The notes: generated from the letters alone by a model not told the origin. Positions 9,144 through 20,749 are shown, counted from the first letter of the stretch. The stretch is 64,000 nucleotides of DNA from Acinetobacter sp. WU_MDCI_Axc73 (GCF_025562455.1 NZ_JAHPRO010000019.1:1-64000); one strand, 5' to 3'. A program made the numbers and translations.

Positions 9144-11825
9144 TTACACTCCTACCGCGACTGATACAGGCTCAGCCAATGAAACTGTTGGCGCCAAACC
9201 AATTGGATAACCGATATAACCCGTTGGTAAATACTCAATAACCTGTACAGGCAAGCTCACCGTAGTTTCACCTGCTTTCACCGAAATATGCTCACCATCT
9301 TTCAAGTTTAAACGTGTTGCATCTTGTTCACCCACAGCAAAAGCAGCTGTTGGAATACGAGACTGCATAGCAGGAGTCTTAATGGTAAATTCGCCTGAGG
9401 CAAAAATATGGTGCATCGGAACCAAACGGAAGCTTTCAGGGTTTACAACAACAGCCGAAGGTGCAACGAAGCTACGCGCAGGACGTTTTGGCAAACGATC
9501 GAATAAACGAATACCAGCGTCGCCACCTTTTAAGTGACCTCCGACTTCATCTTGATATTTATTCCAAGATTGTGGTGAGTTCCACCCCGGTGCCCATGCA
9601 AACGGTACTAATGATGATGCCTTTTGTGGTCCGACATAACCTTCCATCGAGAATGTTAAGGCAGAGTCGACATCGACAGGTTGTTTAGGTTCATGCACTG
9701 AAATTGGAGCACGAAGTGCGGTACGACCTGAATAACGACGTGGTTCACGCGCAATCTTCAACCCATGCACACGATAACCTGCATCTGGTGCAACATCCTG
9801 AATCGCTTCTAATGCAGGAACATTTTTCACAACGGATTCAATAACATCGTCTAATAGAGTCCAGTTAATCGCTTTACCATGTAATCCTGTTTCAATGGCA
9901 TGTAACCAGCGCCAAGACTCTTTAATCGCATATTCAGGATTGTAATAACTTGGGTCATAGACTTGATAAAAACGCTGTGCACGACCTTCCTGACTGACCA
10001 CCGTCCCATCACCTTCAGCAAAACTGGCTGCTGAAAGCACGATATCGGCTTGTTTCAGCGTTTCAGTTTCACTGTGGTCTAATACGATCACAGTTTCCGC
10101 TTTTGCAAGTGCAGCTTTTACCTGAAGTGCAGGTAAACGACGGAATAAGTCATTTTCTACAATCACGACAGTATCGTAATCTTGTGCAAATGCTTGTTCT
10201 AAACTCTGACCACCAAATAGTGCCAGCCCCATCGAGTTCACTTCAGGAACAGTCAACGTTAAACCAGCATGATCCAGATTTTGTGCAACTTGAGCGGCAG
10301 CTTCCATAATCGCAGGGTCTTGCAAACTTGTACCTGAAATGATTAATGGCTTTTTAGCTGCTTTTAGTGCATCAGCAATGCTTTGTGCAAATGCTTTGGC
10401 ATCATCATCTAAACCAAGAATGGTTTCACCTTTTACAGCGGCCGCCACAGCAAAACCAAGACGAGCAATATCGTTTGGAGAAGCAACCACTTCACCAGTT
10501 GCGACATCTGCTAAACGGGTTTGTGTTGCTGCCAAAATGTAAATCGGAGATTTCTGATCCTGACCAATACGTTGTAAAGGTTCTGCCAACCAGTCTGGTG
10601 TACGACGATCTGCAGCCATTTGCTTGGCTTTATTTTTCGCCGCTTGACGTACTGACAATGCCATACGAGGCGCTGTTTGCGTCAAATCTTCACCCAAAAT
10701 CAATACTGCATCGTAGCTTTCGATTTCACGCATGTTTGGATTATAAACACCATCCATTTGCATGATCGATGCTGCAAGCTCAACCAGATTTTGCTCTTTT
10801 TGCGACATTCCTGTTGAGTAGTTATCTTGTCCGACTAACTCACGTAGCGCATAGTTTGATTCAAGGCTGGCACGTGGTGAACCAATACCCAAGACTTTTT
10901 TGCCTTGAATTTTAACAATGACTTCATCCAATGCCTGATCAACAGATACATTTGACACCGTTTGCCCCACACGGAACTGTGGCTGACGTGGGCGATCTGC
11001 ATTATTGACATAACCCGTACCAAAACGGCCTTTGTCACACAGGAAGTATTGATTCACTTCACCATTAAAACGGTTCTCTACACGGCGTAATTCACCATAG
11101 CGTTCACCTGGTGAAATATTACAGCCAGAAGAACAGCCCTGACATACGCTCGGTGCATACTGCATGTCCCATTTACGGTTATAACGTGCTGAATGAGTTT
11201 TATCAGTAAATACACCTGTTGGACAAACTTCGGTCAAGTTACCAGAGAATTCAGATTCTAAAGTACCTGATTCCGGGCGACCAAAGTAAACACGTGATGC
11301 ATTGGCATATACACCAAAATCTGTACCACCAGCATAATCGTTGTAATAACGTACACAACGATAACATGCAATACAACGGTTCATTTCATGTGCAATAAAA
11401 GAACCTAATTCTTGGTTGTGATGTGTCCGTTTAGTAAAGCGATAACGACGACGATCATGACCTGTCATGACGGTCATATCTTGCAAATGACAGTGACCAC
11501 CTTCTTCGCACACTGGACAGTCGTGTGGGTGGTTGGTCATTAAGAACTCAACCACAGACTCACGAAAAGCAACTGCCTCTTTGTCTTCAATGGAGATAAA
11601 GGTATTGTCAGCCGCGGGGGTCATACAAGACATGACCAAACGCCCACGGGTATCTTCAGCATTTGCATACTGAGTGACCGCACATTGACGACATGAACCA
11701 ACAGAACCTAAAGATGGGTGCCAACAAAAATACGGGATGTCGATGCCTAGGGACAAACATGCTTGTAGCAGGTTTTCAGACCCATTGACTTCATATGATT
11801 TTCCATCGACATGAATTGTAGCCAT
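9144..11825 (-). CDS. nuoG: NADH-quinone oxidoreductase subunit G
   Basis: Large iron-sulfur subunit of the NADH-oxidising arm, 893 residues. The N-terminal 2Fe-2S ferredoxin domain (about 1-80) shows [18 protein letters not shown] and a later SCMTP. It is followed by the [12 protein letters not shown] region with the N5-type histidine ligand, [11 protein letters not shown], and the extra N7-type motif [13 protein letters not shown]. The rest is a degenerate molybdopterin-oxidoreductase fold that does not bind a molybdenum cofactor in complex I. Spacing to nuoF (11 bp) and nuoH (3 bp) is tight. Confidence 0.95.
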   Translation of the reverse strand: MATIHVDGKSYEVNGSENLLQACLSLGIDIPYFCWHPSLGSVGSCRQCAVTQYANAEDTRGRLVMSCMTPAADNTFISIEDKEAVAFRESVVEFLMTNHPHDCPVCEEGGHCHLQDMTVMTGHDRRRYRFTKRTHHNQELGSFIAHEMNRCIACYRCVRYYNDYAGGTDFGVYANASRVYFGRPESGTLESEFSGNLTEVCPTGVFTDKTHSARYNRKWDMQYAPSVCQGCSSGCNISPGERYGELRRVENRFNGEVNQYFLCDKGRFGTGYVNNADRPRQPQFRVGQTVSNVSVDQALDEVIVKIQGKKVLGIGSPRASLESNYALRELVGQDNYSTGMSQKEQNLVELAASIMQMDGVYNPNMREIESYDAVLILGEDLTQTAPRMALSVRQAAKNKAKQMAADRRTPDWLAEPLQRIGQDQKSPIYILAATQTRLADVATGEVVASPNDIARLGFAVAAAVKGETILGLDDDAKAFAQSIADALKAAKKPLIISGTSLQDPAIMEAAAQVAQNLDHAGLTLTVPEVNSMGLALFGGQSLEQAFAQDYDTVVIVENDLFRRLPALQVKAALAKAETVIVLDHSETETLKQADIVLSAASFAEGDGTVVSQEGRAQRFYQVYDPSYYNPEYAIKESWRWLHAIETGLHGKAINWTLLDDVIESVVKNVPALEAIQDVAPDAGYRVHGLKIAREPRRYSGRTALRAPISVHEPKQPVDVDSALTFSMEGYVGPQKASSLVPFAWAPGWNSPQSWNKYQDEVGGHLKGGDAGIRLFDRLPKRPARSFVAPSAVVVNPESFRLVPMHHIFASGEFTIKTPAMQSRIPTAAFAVGEQDATRLNLKDGEHISVKAGETTVSLPVQVIEYLPTGYIGYPIGLAPTVSLAEPVSVAVGV

Positions 11826-11836
11826 AGTCGAATTCC

Positions 11837-13168
11837 TTAAACTTGTTCTACGTGGCTGGCTTGGGCAACAGGACGATGGGTCACTTTTGCTTCAAACTCG
11901 CTACGGAAATATTTGAGTGCACCCATCAACGGTTCCATCGCACCTGGTGCGTGAGCACAGAAGGTCTTACCGATCCACAACTTTTTGGTGAGTTCAGACA
12001 GATGTTCGATGTCTTCCATCTTACCTTGACCATTTTCAAGTGCTTTCAGTGCTTTGACCGCCCAAGGTAAACCATCACGGCATGGCGTACACCAGCCACA
12101 CGATTCACGCGCAAAGAATTCTTCTAAATTACGCACCGCTGAAACCATACATTGGGTTTCATCGACCACCATCAACAAACATGTTCCCAAACGTGAACCT
12201 GCTTTCATGATGCTTTCTGAATCCATGGGTAAATCAATATGTTCAGCTGCTAAAAAGTCCGTTGATGCACCGCCCGGTAACCATGCTTTCAGTTTTAGGC
12301 CATCACGCATTCCGCCCGCGTAGTCTTCAATCACTTCACGTGCAGTCGTTCCAAATGGGAGTTCCCAAAGTCCTGGAAATTTGACTTTACCTGATGCGCC
12401 ATAAATCTTAGTGCCCGGATCTTTAGATTTACCAGCAGATAAACCGATATACCATTCAGGACCACGTAACATAATCGCTGGCAAGTTGTTATAAGTTTCG
12501 ACGTTGTTCACAATCGTTGGACGACCCCATGCCCCAGCTACTTGCGGGAATGGTGGTTTGGTACGAGGGTTCGCCCGACGACCCTCCAACGAGTTAATCA
12601 ATGCAGTTTCTTCGCCACAGATATAACGCCCTGCACCTGTATGAACAAACAGCTCAAAACTCCAACCTGTATCTAGGATATTTTCTCCCAAATAACCTTT
12701 GGCACGAACTTGTTCTAAAGCCTCATTTAAGTATTGCGCCGCTTCGATATATTCACCACGAATGAAGATATAACCTTGAGTTGCTTCCAAGGTATATGCT
12801 GCAATGAGCATGCCTTCAATTAATTGATGTGGTAATTTTTCCATCAATAAACGGTCTTTAAATGTACCTGGCTCCATTTCATCTGCATTACAAATCAGAT
12901 AACGTGGACCGCCATCATTTGGCGCCATCAATGACCATTTAATCCCCGCGGGGAAACCTGCACCACCACGGCCTTTTACCGTTGCTGCTTTAACGACTTC
13001 CAAAACTTCAGCAGGTTTCATACCAATCGCTTTTTTAAAGCCAGCATAACCTTCTAATGCTTCATAATCATCCGCATTACGAACATGTTCCTGCTTACTC
13101 AAACGCCAAGTCAGCGGATGAGTTTCTGGATTACCATCGCCATAAATCGGTTTTGGTTCAGTATTCAT
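11837..13168 (-). CDS. nuoF: NADH-quinone oxidoreductase subunit F (FMN- and NADH-binding)
   Basis: The subunit takes hydride from NADH onto FMN and passes electrons to its [4Fe-4S] cluster N3. The glycine-rich NADH site ([15 protein letters not shown], about 67-81), the FMN-contact [15 protein letters not shown] and the cluster motif [12 protein letters not shown] with a later cysteine in KTFCAH are all present. Length 443. The start overlaps the nuoE stop by 4 bp. Confidence 0.96.
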   Translation of the reverse strand: MNTEPKPIYGDGNPETHPLTWRLSKQEHVRNADDYEALEGYAGFKKAIGMKPAEVLEVVKAATVKGRGGAGFPAGIKWSLMAPNDGGPRYLICNADEMEPGTFKDRLLMEKLPHQLIEGMLIAAYTLEATQGYIFIRGEYIEAAQYLNEALEQVRAKGYLGENILDTGWSFELFVHTGAGRYICGEETALINSLEGRRANPRTKPPFPQVAGAWGRPTIVNNVETYNNLPAIMLRGPEWYIGLSAGKSKDPGTKIYGASGKVKFPGLWELPFGTTAREVIEDYAGGMRDGLKLKAWLPGGASTDFLAAEHIDLPMDSESIMKAGSRLGTCLLMVVDETQCMVSAVRNLEEFFARESCGWCTPCRDGLPWAVKALKALENGQGKMEDIEHLSELTKKLWIGKTFCAHAPGAMEPLMGALKYFRSEFEAKVTHRPVAQASHVEQV

Positions 13169-13674
13169 ACATACTTCTCCAATAACTGTTTAACCGAAGA
13201 AACATCGACCAAACCGTGGGTATCTTCATCGATCATTAAAGTTGGACCTTTGTCACAATTACCTAAACAGCAAATTGGCAATAGCGTAAAACGGCCATCT
13301 TGCGTCGTTTGCCCGTACTGAATACCAAGCTCACGCTGGAAAGCTTCTGCTAGCGTTTCAGCACCCATCAAGAAACAGGCAATCGAGTCGCACAGTAAAA
13401 TCACATGGCGACCTACTGGTTGACGATAGATTCGGTTATAGAATGTTGCTACGCCTTCCAAATCAGCAACACTGATCGTAAGCAGTTGTGCAATAGCATT
13501 CATTTGTGCGTCATCGACCCAACCATTGCGGCGTTGTACACACTTAAGTGCATCCAATGATGCCGCGCGAGGATAAGGATAGTGATGAATGTGATGTTCA
13601 ATTTCATGGATTTCGTCAGACGTCAAAATCCCTTCAACATTCACACGTGGCTTTTTATCAGTCAAAATCATCAT
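13165..13674 (-). CDS. nuoE: NADH-quinone oxidoreductase subunit E
   Basis: Thioredoxin-fold subunit with the 2Fe-2S cluster N1a, partner of NuoF. The four ligands are visible as CDSIAC and CCLGNC about 40 residues apart. Length 169, normal. It sits 11 bp after nuoCD and overlaps nuoF by 4 bp. Confidence 0.95.
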   Translation of the reverse strand: MMILTDKKPRVNVEGILTSDEIHEIEHHIHHYPYPRAASLDALKCVQRRNGWVDDAQMNAIAQLLTISVADLEGVATFYNRIYRQPVGRHVILLCDSIACFLMGAETLAEAFQRELGIQYGQTTQDGRFTLLPICCLGNCDKGPTLMIDEDTHGLVDVSSVKQLLEKYV

Positions 13675-13685
13675 AATACGTACCC

Positions 13686-15473
13686 CTATCGATCCACGTC
13701 AGCCATAACCACATCAATGGTCGCCAGATAAATGATCAAGTCCGAAACCAGACTGCCGTTAATCACCGATGGAATTTGCTGTAGATGTGTAAAGGTCGGT
13801 GTACGAATACGAGTACGATAACTCATGGTTGACTTATCCGAAGTCAAGTAATAGTTAGACGCGCCTTTCACCACTTCAGCCATTACAGATGCTTCGCCTG
13901 CTGGCATGACAGGCCCCCATGACACGCTTAAGAAGTGCGTAATGAGAGTTTCAATGTCTTGCAGGGTTTTGTCTTTCGGTGGTGGAACTGCCAGAGGATG
14001 ATCCGCTTTATATGGACCAGATGGCATATTATCCAGACATTGTTTCACGATTTTTAGCGATTCTTCGATTTCACGATAGTGAACCATCACACGAGCATAA
14101 GCATCGCCTTCATACTCAAGTGGCACTTCAAAATCGTAATTTTCGTAACCACTGTATGGACGATATTTACGCACATCAAAGTCAATCCCTGTCGCGCGTA
14201 AACCTGTCCCTGTTATTCCCCAAGCCAATGCAGATTTTGCATCATATTGAGCAACATTACGGGTACGACCTTCAAATACTGAGTTTTTAAGCGCCGCAGT
14301 ATGATATTCCTTCAAACGTTTTGGCATCCATTCGAGAATGTCACGAATCAGTTTTTGCCAGTTATTTGGAAGGTCATGTGCTGTTCCACCAATACGGAAC
14401 CACGCAGGGTGCATACGGAACCCTGTAATGGCTTCAATTGCGTCATAGATTTTTTGACGGTCAGCAAACATATAAAATACTGGCGTCATACCACCAGCAT
14501 CCTGAATCGCCGTACCGATATACAACAAGTGGTTATTGATACGGAAAAGTTCAGACATCATGACACGAATACATTGCGCACGATCAGGAACGGTGATCCC
14601 AGCAAGTTGCTCGACACCCATGACATAAGGCATGTTTTGTGCGCAACCGCCCAAGTAGTCAACACGATCTGTATATGGAATGAAAGAGTGCCATGTTTGA
14701 CGCTCAGCCATTTTTTCTACACCACGATGGTGATAACCGATATCAGGCACACAGTCTTTGACTTCTTCACCATCTAGCTGCAACACCACACGGAACGCAC
14801 CATGTGCAGACGGATGGTTAGGTCCCAAGTTCAGGAACATGAAATCCTCATCGGCATTTCCACGTTTTAATCCCCAATCTTCTGGGACAAAACGTAAATG
14901 TTCCTGCTCAAAGTCTTGCTTGGCTTTGTTCTGCATATACGGAGTATATTCAGTCGCACGTGCAGAATACTCTTTACGCAGCGGATGCCCTTCCCAATAA
15001 GTGGGTAACAAAATTCGACGTAGCATCGGATGCCCTTCGAAATTGATCCCGAACATATCGTAAGCTTCACGTTCGTACCAGTTGGCATTCGGCCAAATAT
15101 TGGTGGCTGTTGGAATGTTGATATCATTCTCATTCAACGCCACTTTGATACGAATATCACTATTACGTTCTAATGATAATAAGTGATAGAACACCGTGAA
15201 ATCAGATGCAGGCAAACCATCACGATGGGTACGTAAACGCTCATCCACCGCAGATAAGTCAAACAACATCACATAAGGACGTTCCACTTTACGTAAGAAC
15301 ATCAGTATATCTTGTACGCGTGCGCGCTCAACCCAGACAGTCGGAAACTCTTCACAAGTCGGTTGCACATAGAAGTTTTCACCAAACTTAGTTTGGAGTT
15401 CCTCTACAATTGCAAATGCTGGGCGTGAATCAACTGGTGTTGATTCTGGCATAGCAATGTCAGTTTCAGCCAT
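13686..15473 (-). CDS. nuoC: NADH-quinone oxidoreductase fused subunits C and D
   Basis: A single 595-residue chain joins NuoC (about 1-190, with the [23 protein letters not shown] signature split across 133-155) to NuoD (about 205-595, with [14 protein letters not shown], the quinone-site histidine, and [12 protein letters not shown]). NuoD supplies much of the ubiquinone-reduction site beside NuoB. The C-D fusion is known from enterobacteria, Pseudomonas and Acinetobacter. Its C-terminus (VMADVDR) is the usual end of NuoD. An 86-bp gap separates it from nuoB. Confidence 0.95.
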   Translation of the reverse strand: MAETDIAMPESTPVDSRPAFAIVEELQTKFGENFYVQPTCEEFPTVWVERARVQDILMFLRKVERPYVMLFDLSAVDERLRTHRDGLPASDFTVFYHLLSLERNSDIRIKVALNENDINIPTATNIWPNANWYEREAYDMFGINFEGHPMLRRILLPTYWEGHPLRKEYSARATEYTPYMQNKAKQDFEQEHLRFVPEDWGLKRGNADEDFMFLNLGPNHPSAHGAFRVVLQLDGEEVKDCVPDIGYHHRGVEKMAERQTWHSFIPYTDRVDYLGGCAQNMPYVMGVEQLAGITVPDRAQCIRVMMSELFRINNHLLYIGTAIQDAGGMTPVFYMFADRQKIYDAIEAITGFRMHPAWFRIGGTAHDLPNNWQKLIRDILEWMPKRLKEYHTAALKNSVFEGRTRNVAQYDAKSALAWGITGTGLRATGIDFDVRKYRPYSGYENYDFEVPLEYEGDAYARVMVHYREIEESLKIVKQCLDNMPSGPYKADHPLAVPPPKDKTLQDIETLITHFLSVSWGPVMPAGEASVMAEVVKGASNYYLTSDKSTMSYRTRIRTPTFTHLQQIPSVINGSLVSDLIIYLATIDVVMADVDR

Positions 15474-15559
15474 TGGCTTGGCTTCCTATTTAATACAAAT
15501 TTTGTCAATTTTCCCGATGAACCATATCCTACGAATATGTCAAAACTTCATCATGAAAA

Positions 15560-16237
15560 TTATTTAATTTCATCCATAGAGCGTAGGTTTTTCACCGCAA
15601 TACGCGCAGCATTTTTGCGATCGCGTTCTGGCATCATCTTTGGCTTATACACTGGCTTAAGATCATCACCAATTACGGCAGAAAGTGGACGGCGCTCTAA
15701 TTGAATTTGGTCTTGAAGTAGCATTAATGCTTGAATCAATGCTTCAGGACGAGGTGGACAACCTGGGACGTACACATCAACAGGAATAATTTTATCGACG
15801 CCCTGTACAACCGAATAAATATCGTACATACCGCCTGAATTTGCACATGCCCCCATGGAAATAACCCATTTTGGCTCAAGCATTTGTTCATAAAGACGTT
15901 GAATAACAGGTGCCATTTTGACGAAGCATGTTCCTGCCACAATCATCAAGTCAGCTTGACGCGGTGAAGCACGGATAACCTCAGCACCAAAACGTGATAA
16001 ATCATGCACACCCGTTAAGGTGGTTGCATACTCAACGTAACAGCACGAAGTACCAAAGTTAAATGGCCAGACTGAGTTTTTACGACCCCAGTTGACCACA
16101 TTGTGCATCACATCTTCCAGACGTGTCATGAAGACATTTTTATTGACTTCTTCTTCGAGTGGATCAGTGACAATTTGGCGTTCTTGCAAAGGATATTGAT
16201 CAGCGCTCGGATTCGCACGGGTTAATGTATATTTCAT
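15560..16237 (-). CDS. nuoB: NADH-quinone oxidoreductase subunit B
   Basis: The subunit carries the terminal [4Fe-4S] cluster N2 that reduces ubiquinone. The tandem cysteines are visible in [11 protein letters not shown], with the remaining ligands in VAGTCFVKM and VPGCPPRPE. At 225 residues it has the extended C-terminal tail common in gammaproteobacteria. The gene lies 6 bp after nuoA and 86 bp before nuoCD. Confidence 0.96.
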   Translation of the reverse strand: MKYTLTRANPSADQYPLQERQIVTDPLEEEVNKNVFMTRLEDVMHNVVNWGRKNSVWPFNFGTSCCYVEYATTLTGVHDLSRFGAEVIRASPRQADLMIVAGTCFVKMAPVIQRLYEQMLEPKWVISMGACANSGGMYDIYSVVQGVDKIIPVDVYVPGCPPRPEALIQALMLLQDQIQLERRPLSAVIGDDLKPVYKPKMMPERDRKNAARIAVKNLRSMDEIK

Positions 16238-16243
16238 CCCGAG

Positions 16244-16795
16244 TTACTCCTGTTCAGATGAGGTTTGAGCCGCTGAAATAGACTTCATACGACCTGAGGA
16301 TTGAGCTGGAATGTGACCTGTAGGATCCACCACCAACTCCTCAATAGAATTGAAGCGGGTAATATCAGCAATATTCATCTGTTTAGAACTCACTTTGGCT
16401 TTAATTCCTGCTGATTTACGACGATCTGCTGGTGACCAATTTAAACCACCTGTAGAAAGCTCATAAACCAAACCAACGAGTAAAACTAAAATAAATATAG
16501 CCGCAGTGGTAAAACCAACCCACCCAACCTCTCGCACCGTGGTGGCCCATGCATAAAGATAAAGTGCTTCTATATCGAAAACGACAAAAAAGATCGCAAC
16601 TAGATAGAATTTAGCAGACAGCCGAATACGTGCACCACCGGCACTCACAACACCCGATTCAAATTGTTCTTGCTTCGCGCGCCCCCATGATTTACCCCCT
16701 AGGAGCAAGGGAACGGTAAGCATAAAAACGCACAGAAATGTAACACCGATCACGAAGGCAATAGTTGCCCATTCGTATGGAGTAATGGCACTCAT
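16244..16795 (-). CDS. nuoA: NADH-quinone oxidoreductase subunit A
   Basis: Three-helix membrane subunit, first gene of the operon. The loop ESGVVSAGGARIRLSAKFYLVA and the motif FFVVFDIEALYLYAW are diagnostic. I start it at 16795 (MSAITPYEWA), giving 183 residues, because a good ribosome site (AGGAG, 16806-16810) lies 10 nt upstream and family members begin here. An in-frame ATG at 16885 would add 30 unconserved residues and would overlap the likely -10 promoter box. The C-terminal 60 residues are hydrophilic, as in other Acinetobacter NuoA. Confidence 0.93.
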   Translation of the reverse strand: MSAITPYEWATIAFVIGVTFLCVFMLTVPLLLGGKSWGRAKQEQFESGVVSAGGARIRLSAKFYLVAIFFVVFDIEALYLYAWATTVREVGWVGFTTAAIFILVLLVGLVYELSTGGLNWSPADRRKSAGIKAKVSSKQMNIADITRFNSIEELVVDPTGHIPAQSSGRMKSISAAQTSSEQE

Positions 16796-16884
16796 GCGGG
16801 GATAACTCCTGGCAGGCCTATTATTTAACAAAGAATGTATGTATTGGCCTTCAAATACACCAAACATAAAAATTAATCCCGCCA

Positions 16885-16913
16885 ATTGTACCTGATTTCT
16901 AATTTCTGTTGCT
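16885..16913 (-). promoter_or_regulatory. Candidate nuo operon promoter
   Basis: On the minus strand, TACAAT (16885-16890) makes a plausible -10 about 90 bp upstream of the nuoA start. The -35 region is weak. No other good candidate was seen closer to nuoA. Confidence 0.3.
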
Positions 16914-17478
16914 AGGTGAAGTATCTTAGTCTTTAGGATGATTTTTTAGACAATTTTAGAAAATATATGGCTTGAACGCTAAATCCACTGGTATTTATCG
17001 GTTTATTAAATCAATTCTCACATTATGATTATTTTTTTCATTTTCTTACATTTTAACCATTATTTCGGACAATTTTGTCCTAAATCATGATTACGCTTTT
17101 TTAACCGCCACTTATTATTTATTTTTTTGAATTATTTTGCTATTTTCTCAAAAAATACCATCGACATCAAATGTAGCATAAAATCAGACGATACCTAGCA
17201 GTAATTGCACTGAAAATTAAAGCGATAAAAGACTATCTCAAGCCTAAAAGGGCATGCTATTTTGAAAAACAGATCACCCTAAACCCGAATTGTACTGTTA
17301 CTTCAATTCATATGGGTTAGAAATAAAACAGATTAAACAAGTAGATTTTCTAAATGAGGAAAACATATGGAATTTGACCTATAAGTCTTTGCAATTCAGT
17401 TACATGCTTTAATTAACTTTATACACATCAACCTTGAGCGATTGTGTATGCTTAAAACAAAGAATAAGGAGTAAATCA
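16914..17478. other. AT-rich intergenic region between nuoA and the next gene
   Basis: About 560 bp without a convincing gene on either strand; only very short frames occur. It must hold the leftward nuo promoter and the rightward promoter of the gene at 17479. I see no transposon scar, tRNA or structured RNA. Confidence 0.6.
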
Positions 17479-17835
17479 ATGAGTCTGCACTACACACATA
17501 AGCCTAACTACTTTCTTTACGCTCAATTGCTCATTCGACATATTCAAGAATATGTACAAAAGCATCCCGATGCAGACAATGCAATTTTTGATTTACGTGA
17601 TATTTATGATCTGTTTCGTCAGGATCTCGCATCAACCACAACCAACCTAGAAGGCATCCTTAACATTACGGATGAGTATCGTATTGAAACCATTAATGGT
17701 GATCAAAAGATTATTAGTGGTTATAAAATCGATGCGGAAAACAACTTTTTATTAGTTGATTTTGATCAAGATGCTTTGACAAGTTTACGCACAGGCAAAG
17801 CCTTGATTGCACCAGATGCGACCCTGCAAGAATAA
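17479..17835 (+). CDS. Conserved hypothetical protein (118 aa)
   Basis: I do not recognise a named family. The protein is 118 residues, cytoplasmic by appearance (no signal peptide or membrane helix), with an N-terminal helical half (YFLYAQLLIRHIQEYVQKHP, IFDLRDIYDLFRQDLA) and a C-terminal half rich in beta-type residues and aspartate. The start at 17479 has AAGGAG 7 nt upstream; the frame stays open back to 17434 but without a ribosome site. It faces bfmS and shares a terminator with it. The normal codon use and good ribosome site indicate a real gene. Confidence 0.75.
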   Translation: MSLHYTHKPNYFLYAQLLIRHIQEYVQKHPDADNAIFDLRDIYDLFRQDLASTTTNLEGILNITDEYRIETINGDQKIISGYKIDAENNFLLVDFDQDALTSLRTGKALIAPDATLQE

Positions 17836-17861
17836 GTCGACTATTTAAATCAGTTTAAAAA

Positions 17862-17890
17862 AAAGCACTCTAATGAGTGCTTTCTTTTTG
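17862..17890. terminator. Bidirectional terminator between the 118-aa gene and bfmS
   Basis: A perfect 9-bp stem (AAAGCACTC, loop TAAT, GAGTGCTTT) has T-runs on both exits. Read leftward, the bfmS stop codon TAG lies in the loop, so the last codons of the kinase gene are part of the hairpin. Confidence 0.88.
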
Positions 17891-19531
17891 CTTCTGTTGA
17901 TTTTTCTGTTTTAAAGTTTGATTAAACCGCTTTGCAGGCCATAACATAATAAAACGCGCGCCCCCTAAATCAGGACTTTCATCCACACTAATGGTTCCAC
18001 CAAACCAGTACGCAATCCGGCTCACAATAGACAACCCTAAGCCATAACCACCCGAAGCCCGTGTACGACTATCATCTAGACGGGCAAAAGCTTCAAAAAC
18101 ACGTTTCCGATCTTCTTCAGGAATACCTGAACCATCATCTTCCACACAAACAAAAGCATTTCCATCTGCGCGGATACCACCACTCAAGCGAACTTTATGA
18201 TCACAATGACGTACTGCATTCCCCACCAGATTTTGCACCACACGATGTAAATAACGACGCTCTGCATCTGCTATCACATAATTCGGTGGCGGTATCAGCT
18301 CGATTTCTTTTTGAGTTTTTAGCGCTTCTGTTTCAACAGCGACCTGATCCAAGACATCAATCAGAGCAATTTCCTCAAAATCCAGTGAAGGTGTACCCTG
18401 CTCCAGCTTGGCATAAGTCATGATCTCATCAATCAAGGTATTTAGAGCTTCAATATCTTTATCAATCATTTCCATTTGCTGAATCCGATAATTGTAATCA
18501 TCCTCTTCAGCCAGCATTTCCATCCCGAAACGGATTCTTGCCACAGGCGTTCGTAGCTCATGGGAAACTGCGCGCATCAATTCGCGCTGTGCTTCAATCA
18601 AACGCTGGATATGATCTGACATATTGTTATAGCTTGATGCCAGATTGGCCATCTCATCACTACCATCAATAGGTACCCGCAAAGATAAATCACCAGACTT
18701 CATGCGATTCAGAGCAAATCTCACCTGCCTGATCTTTCTCTCTAACGGCAAGATCAGCCCATACACCCCTAAGCTCAACAAAAATAAGCTAAATAGGGTA
18801 ATTCCTGCGGATAATTGAAAAGGCATCCAGTTAAACATAGGTACTGGCCCTAAGACCAAAACCTCAGTCGGATTATTAGGCATTGGAGAAACAATGGAGA
18901 TCGTCGTTCCACGCACCGTTGCACTATCTTTATACAAAATCACACTTTGATCCTGACGCAAACGACCAATTTGCTCAGAATCCAGTTGAATATCTTTAAC
19001 ATTTTCAATGGTGATTGGATAAGAAAAATGTTTTTGAATACGATTAATATATTCTTTTTCTTGTCCCGGATAATAGATGAGATAATCCAGAATAAAAATA
19101 GGCAGCGCTTTCATCTGACGCTCACCAATTTTATCTACTTTGACATACAAGAAATGCTTACTGTCTTCAGGCAAACCAATAATGACATAAGCAATGCCAT
19201 TTTCAGCGTCATAGCGAACAACTGATTTTTGCTCTTCAATACGTTTTTTTTCTGTTCTGGAAAGCTCGATTTTATTTGATGCCACATAATAAATCGGCAG
19301 CTCAAGCAAATCAGAGGCATCTGAGATCCAGTCTAGTTTTTGCTGTTCTCCCGGCTGGCGAGCAACACCTTCACTAATGACAAAAGAAACACCATTCGTC
19401 AGGGATTCACGATATTCCTGAGCACGTTGGTAATTGATGATCTGAACCAGCAAGTAGCCAAACAAAGCCACCAGCATAACCAAGACCACCAAACCCGCAT
19501 AAATACGTAAGAAGATACTGTGTTTAAACAC
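17870..19531 (-). CDS. bfmS: Sensor histidine kinase BfmS
   Basis: Membrane sensor kinase of the BfmRS system, which in Acinetobacter controls biofilm and pilus genes, capsule and stress tolerance. Order of parts in 553 residues: first membrane helix (about 10-33), periplasmic sensor region (34-238), second helix (240-262), HAMP (263-315), HisKA with the phospho-accepting His324 in AVSHELRTPVARIRF, and an ATPase domain with QNLVGNAVRH, EDDGSGIPEEDR and GGYGLGLSIV. The gene lies 42 bp after bfmR and is read with it. The extreme C-terminus is Gln/Lys-rich and overlaps the terminator. Confidence 0.9.
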   Translation of the reverse strand: MFKHSIFLRIYAGLVVLVMLVALFGYLLVQIINYQRAQEYRESLTNGVSFVISEGVARQPGEQQKLDWISDASDLLELPIYYVASNKIELSRTEKKRIEEQKSVVRYDAENGIAYVIIGLPEDSKHFLYVKVDKIGERQMKALPIFILDYLIYYPGQEKEYINRIQKHFSYPITIENVKDIQLDSEQIGRLRQDQSVILYKDSATVRGTTISIVSPMPNNPTEVLVLGPVPMFNWMPFQLSAGITLFSLFLLSLGVYGLILPLERKIRQVRFALNRMKSGDLSLRVPIDGSDEMANLASSYNNMSDHIQRLIEAQRELMRAVSHELRTPVARIRFGMEMLAEEDDYNYRIQQMEMIDKDIEALNTLIDEIMTYAKLEQGTPSLDFEEIALIDVLDQVAVETEALKTQKEIELIPPPNYVIADAERRYLHRVVQNLVGNAVRHCDHKVRLSGGIRADGNAFVCVEDDGSGIPEEDRKRVFEAFARLDDSRTRASGGYGLGLSIVSRIAYWFGGTISVDESPDLGGARFIMLWPAKRFNQTLKQKNQQKQKESTH

Positions 19532-19573
19532 TCGATCAACCTTATTGGGAGATTTTTACTAACAATGGATGTT

Positions 19574-20290
19574 TCACATACCATTAGTTTCTTTTACAAA
19601 TAAATAACCTTTACTACGCACTGTTTTGATACGCTTCGGATTCTCTGGATCATCGCCAATTTTTGGACGAATGCGTGAAATACGCACATCAATCGAACGA
19701 TCCTGACCATCGTACTCAATACCACGCAAACGCTCAAAAATATCTTCACGAGACAAGATACGACCTGCATTTGAAGCCAATAGCCAGAGCAAATCATATT
19801 CAGCACTGGTGAAATCAACCAGATCACCATTTAAGGTCACTGAGCGTCCACCATTATCGATAACCAAATCATCAAATTCGATGCGCTGTGCCACTTCATC
19901 TTCAACAGTTTTATCGGTACGACGTAATAAAGCACGAATGCGCGCCAATAATACTCGAGGCTGTACAGGTTTAGCCACATAATCATCTGCGCCCATTTCC
20001 AGACCCAAGACCTGATCCATATCTTCGGTACGCGCAGTTAACATCAGGATCGGTGAATGGTAGTGAGGACGCACTTCTCGACAAACGGTTAAACCATCTG
20101 CACCAGGCAACATCACATCGAGCACAACCAGATCAGGCTGTTCACTGATAATACGACGGATTGCACGATTACCATCTGTTTCAACCCCAACCTCAAGTCC
20201 ATTACGAATCAGATATTCCTGAGTTAGACGCGCAAGACGCTCATCATCTTCAACAATCAGAATCTTAGGTAACTTTTCTTCCTGGCTCAT
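19574..20290 (-). CDS. bfmR: Response regulator BfmR
   Basis: OmpR/PhoB-type regulator of 238 residues. The receiver domain (about 8-122) has acidic residues at 14-16, the phospho-acceptor Asp58 in LVVLDVMLPG, and Lys at the end of beta-5 (DDYVAKPVQP). The C-terminal winged helix ends in KTVRSKGYLF. The sequence matches my memory of BfmR from A. baumannii almost throughout. The start is supported by AAGGGG 6 nt upstream of ATG. Both bfmR and the divergent nrdA take their promoters from the 546-bp gap. BfmR is known to bind its own promoter, but I did not identify the site. Confidence 0.93.
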   Translation of the reverse strand: MSQEEKLPKILIVEDDERLARLTQEYLIRNGLEVGVETDGNRAIRRIISEQPDLVVLDVMLPGADGLTVCREVRPHYHSPILMLTARTEDMDQVLGLEMGADDYVAKPVQPRVLLARIRALLRRTDKTVEDEVAQRIEFDDLVIDNGGRSVTLNGDLVDFTSAEYDLLWLLASNAGRILSREDIFERLRGIEYDGQDRSIDVRISRIRPKIGDDPENPKRIKTVRSKGYLFVKETNGM

Positions 20291-20579
20291 ACAATGCCCC
20301 TTTTAATATATTTAAGTGTATCTGTTTAAAATCCGACAGATAGACATGCTTCATAGAAAGCAATATACACACGTTTACATTGTAAACAAGTCCTTGTTCA
20401 CCAAACTGATACACGCCAGATGTATTTTGTTTCAATTTTATTAACTATCGAATTTTCAAAGACTTTATTGTTTTTGTTTAAAATTTACCATTTATCTTAA
20501 TCTGCTAAAAAGTACCTATGAATATTAAACAAATTATTTCTATAGCTGCTTTTTAAGCCTGTAAATGTCTGTTTTTGAG

Positions 20580-20588
20580 TTATCCACA
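20580..20588 (+). promoter_or_regulatory. DnaA box upstream of nrdA
   Basis: TTATCCACA is a perfect consensus DnaA box, 249 bp upstream of the nrdA start. In E. coli, DnaA binds the nrdAB promoter and ties nucleotide reduction to replication initiation. A similar role here is inference. Confidence 0.6.
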
Positions 20589-20701
20589 TAGTTATCTATA
20601 CGTAATTTTTTAGGACTTTGCTAAGCTATGCATCGCAGAATCAGACAGATAATGAATGAATAAAAAATTAATAAAATGTCAAGATTGATATCACATTAAA
20701 A

Positions 20702-20749
20702 TTACCGTATCTTGTGTTTAAAACAAACACTAACCACTAAGTCTTGTGT
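20702..20749 (+). promoter_or_regulatory. Pair of NrdR-like boxes upstream of nrdA
   Basis: Two 16-bp sites (20702-20717 and 20734-20749) share the half TCTTGTGT. They match 11 and 12 of 16 positions of the consensus ACACWATATATWGTGT. The 16-bp gap puts them 32 bp apart, about three helical turns, which is the usual arrangement of NrdR site pairs on ribonucleotide reductase promoters. Confidence 0.65.

Noticed and set aside
10367..10765. 132-codon plus-strand frame inside nuoG
   Set aside because: It is a shadow of nuoG: antisense codon composition, no ribosome site, no family-like sequence.
14301..14777. 158-codon plus-strand frame inside nuoCD
   Set aside because: It runs antisense to the highly conserved NuoD part, with His/Arg/Cys-rich shadow composition.
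16796..16885. N-terminal extension of nuoA by 30 codons
   Set aside because: The good ribosome site and the family N-terminus are at 16795, and the upstream ATG coincides with the probable -10 box.
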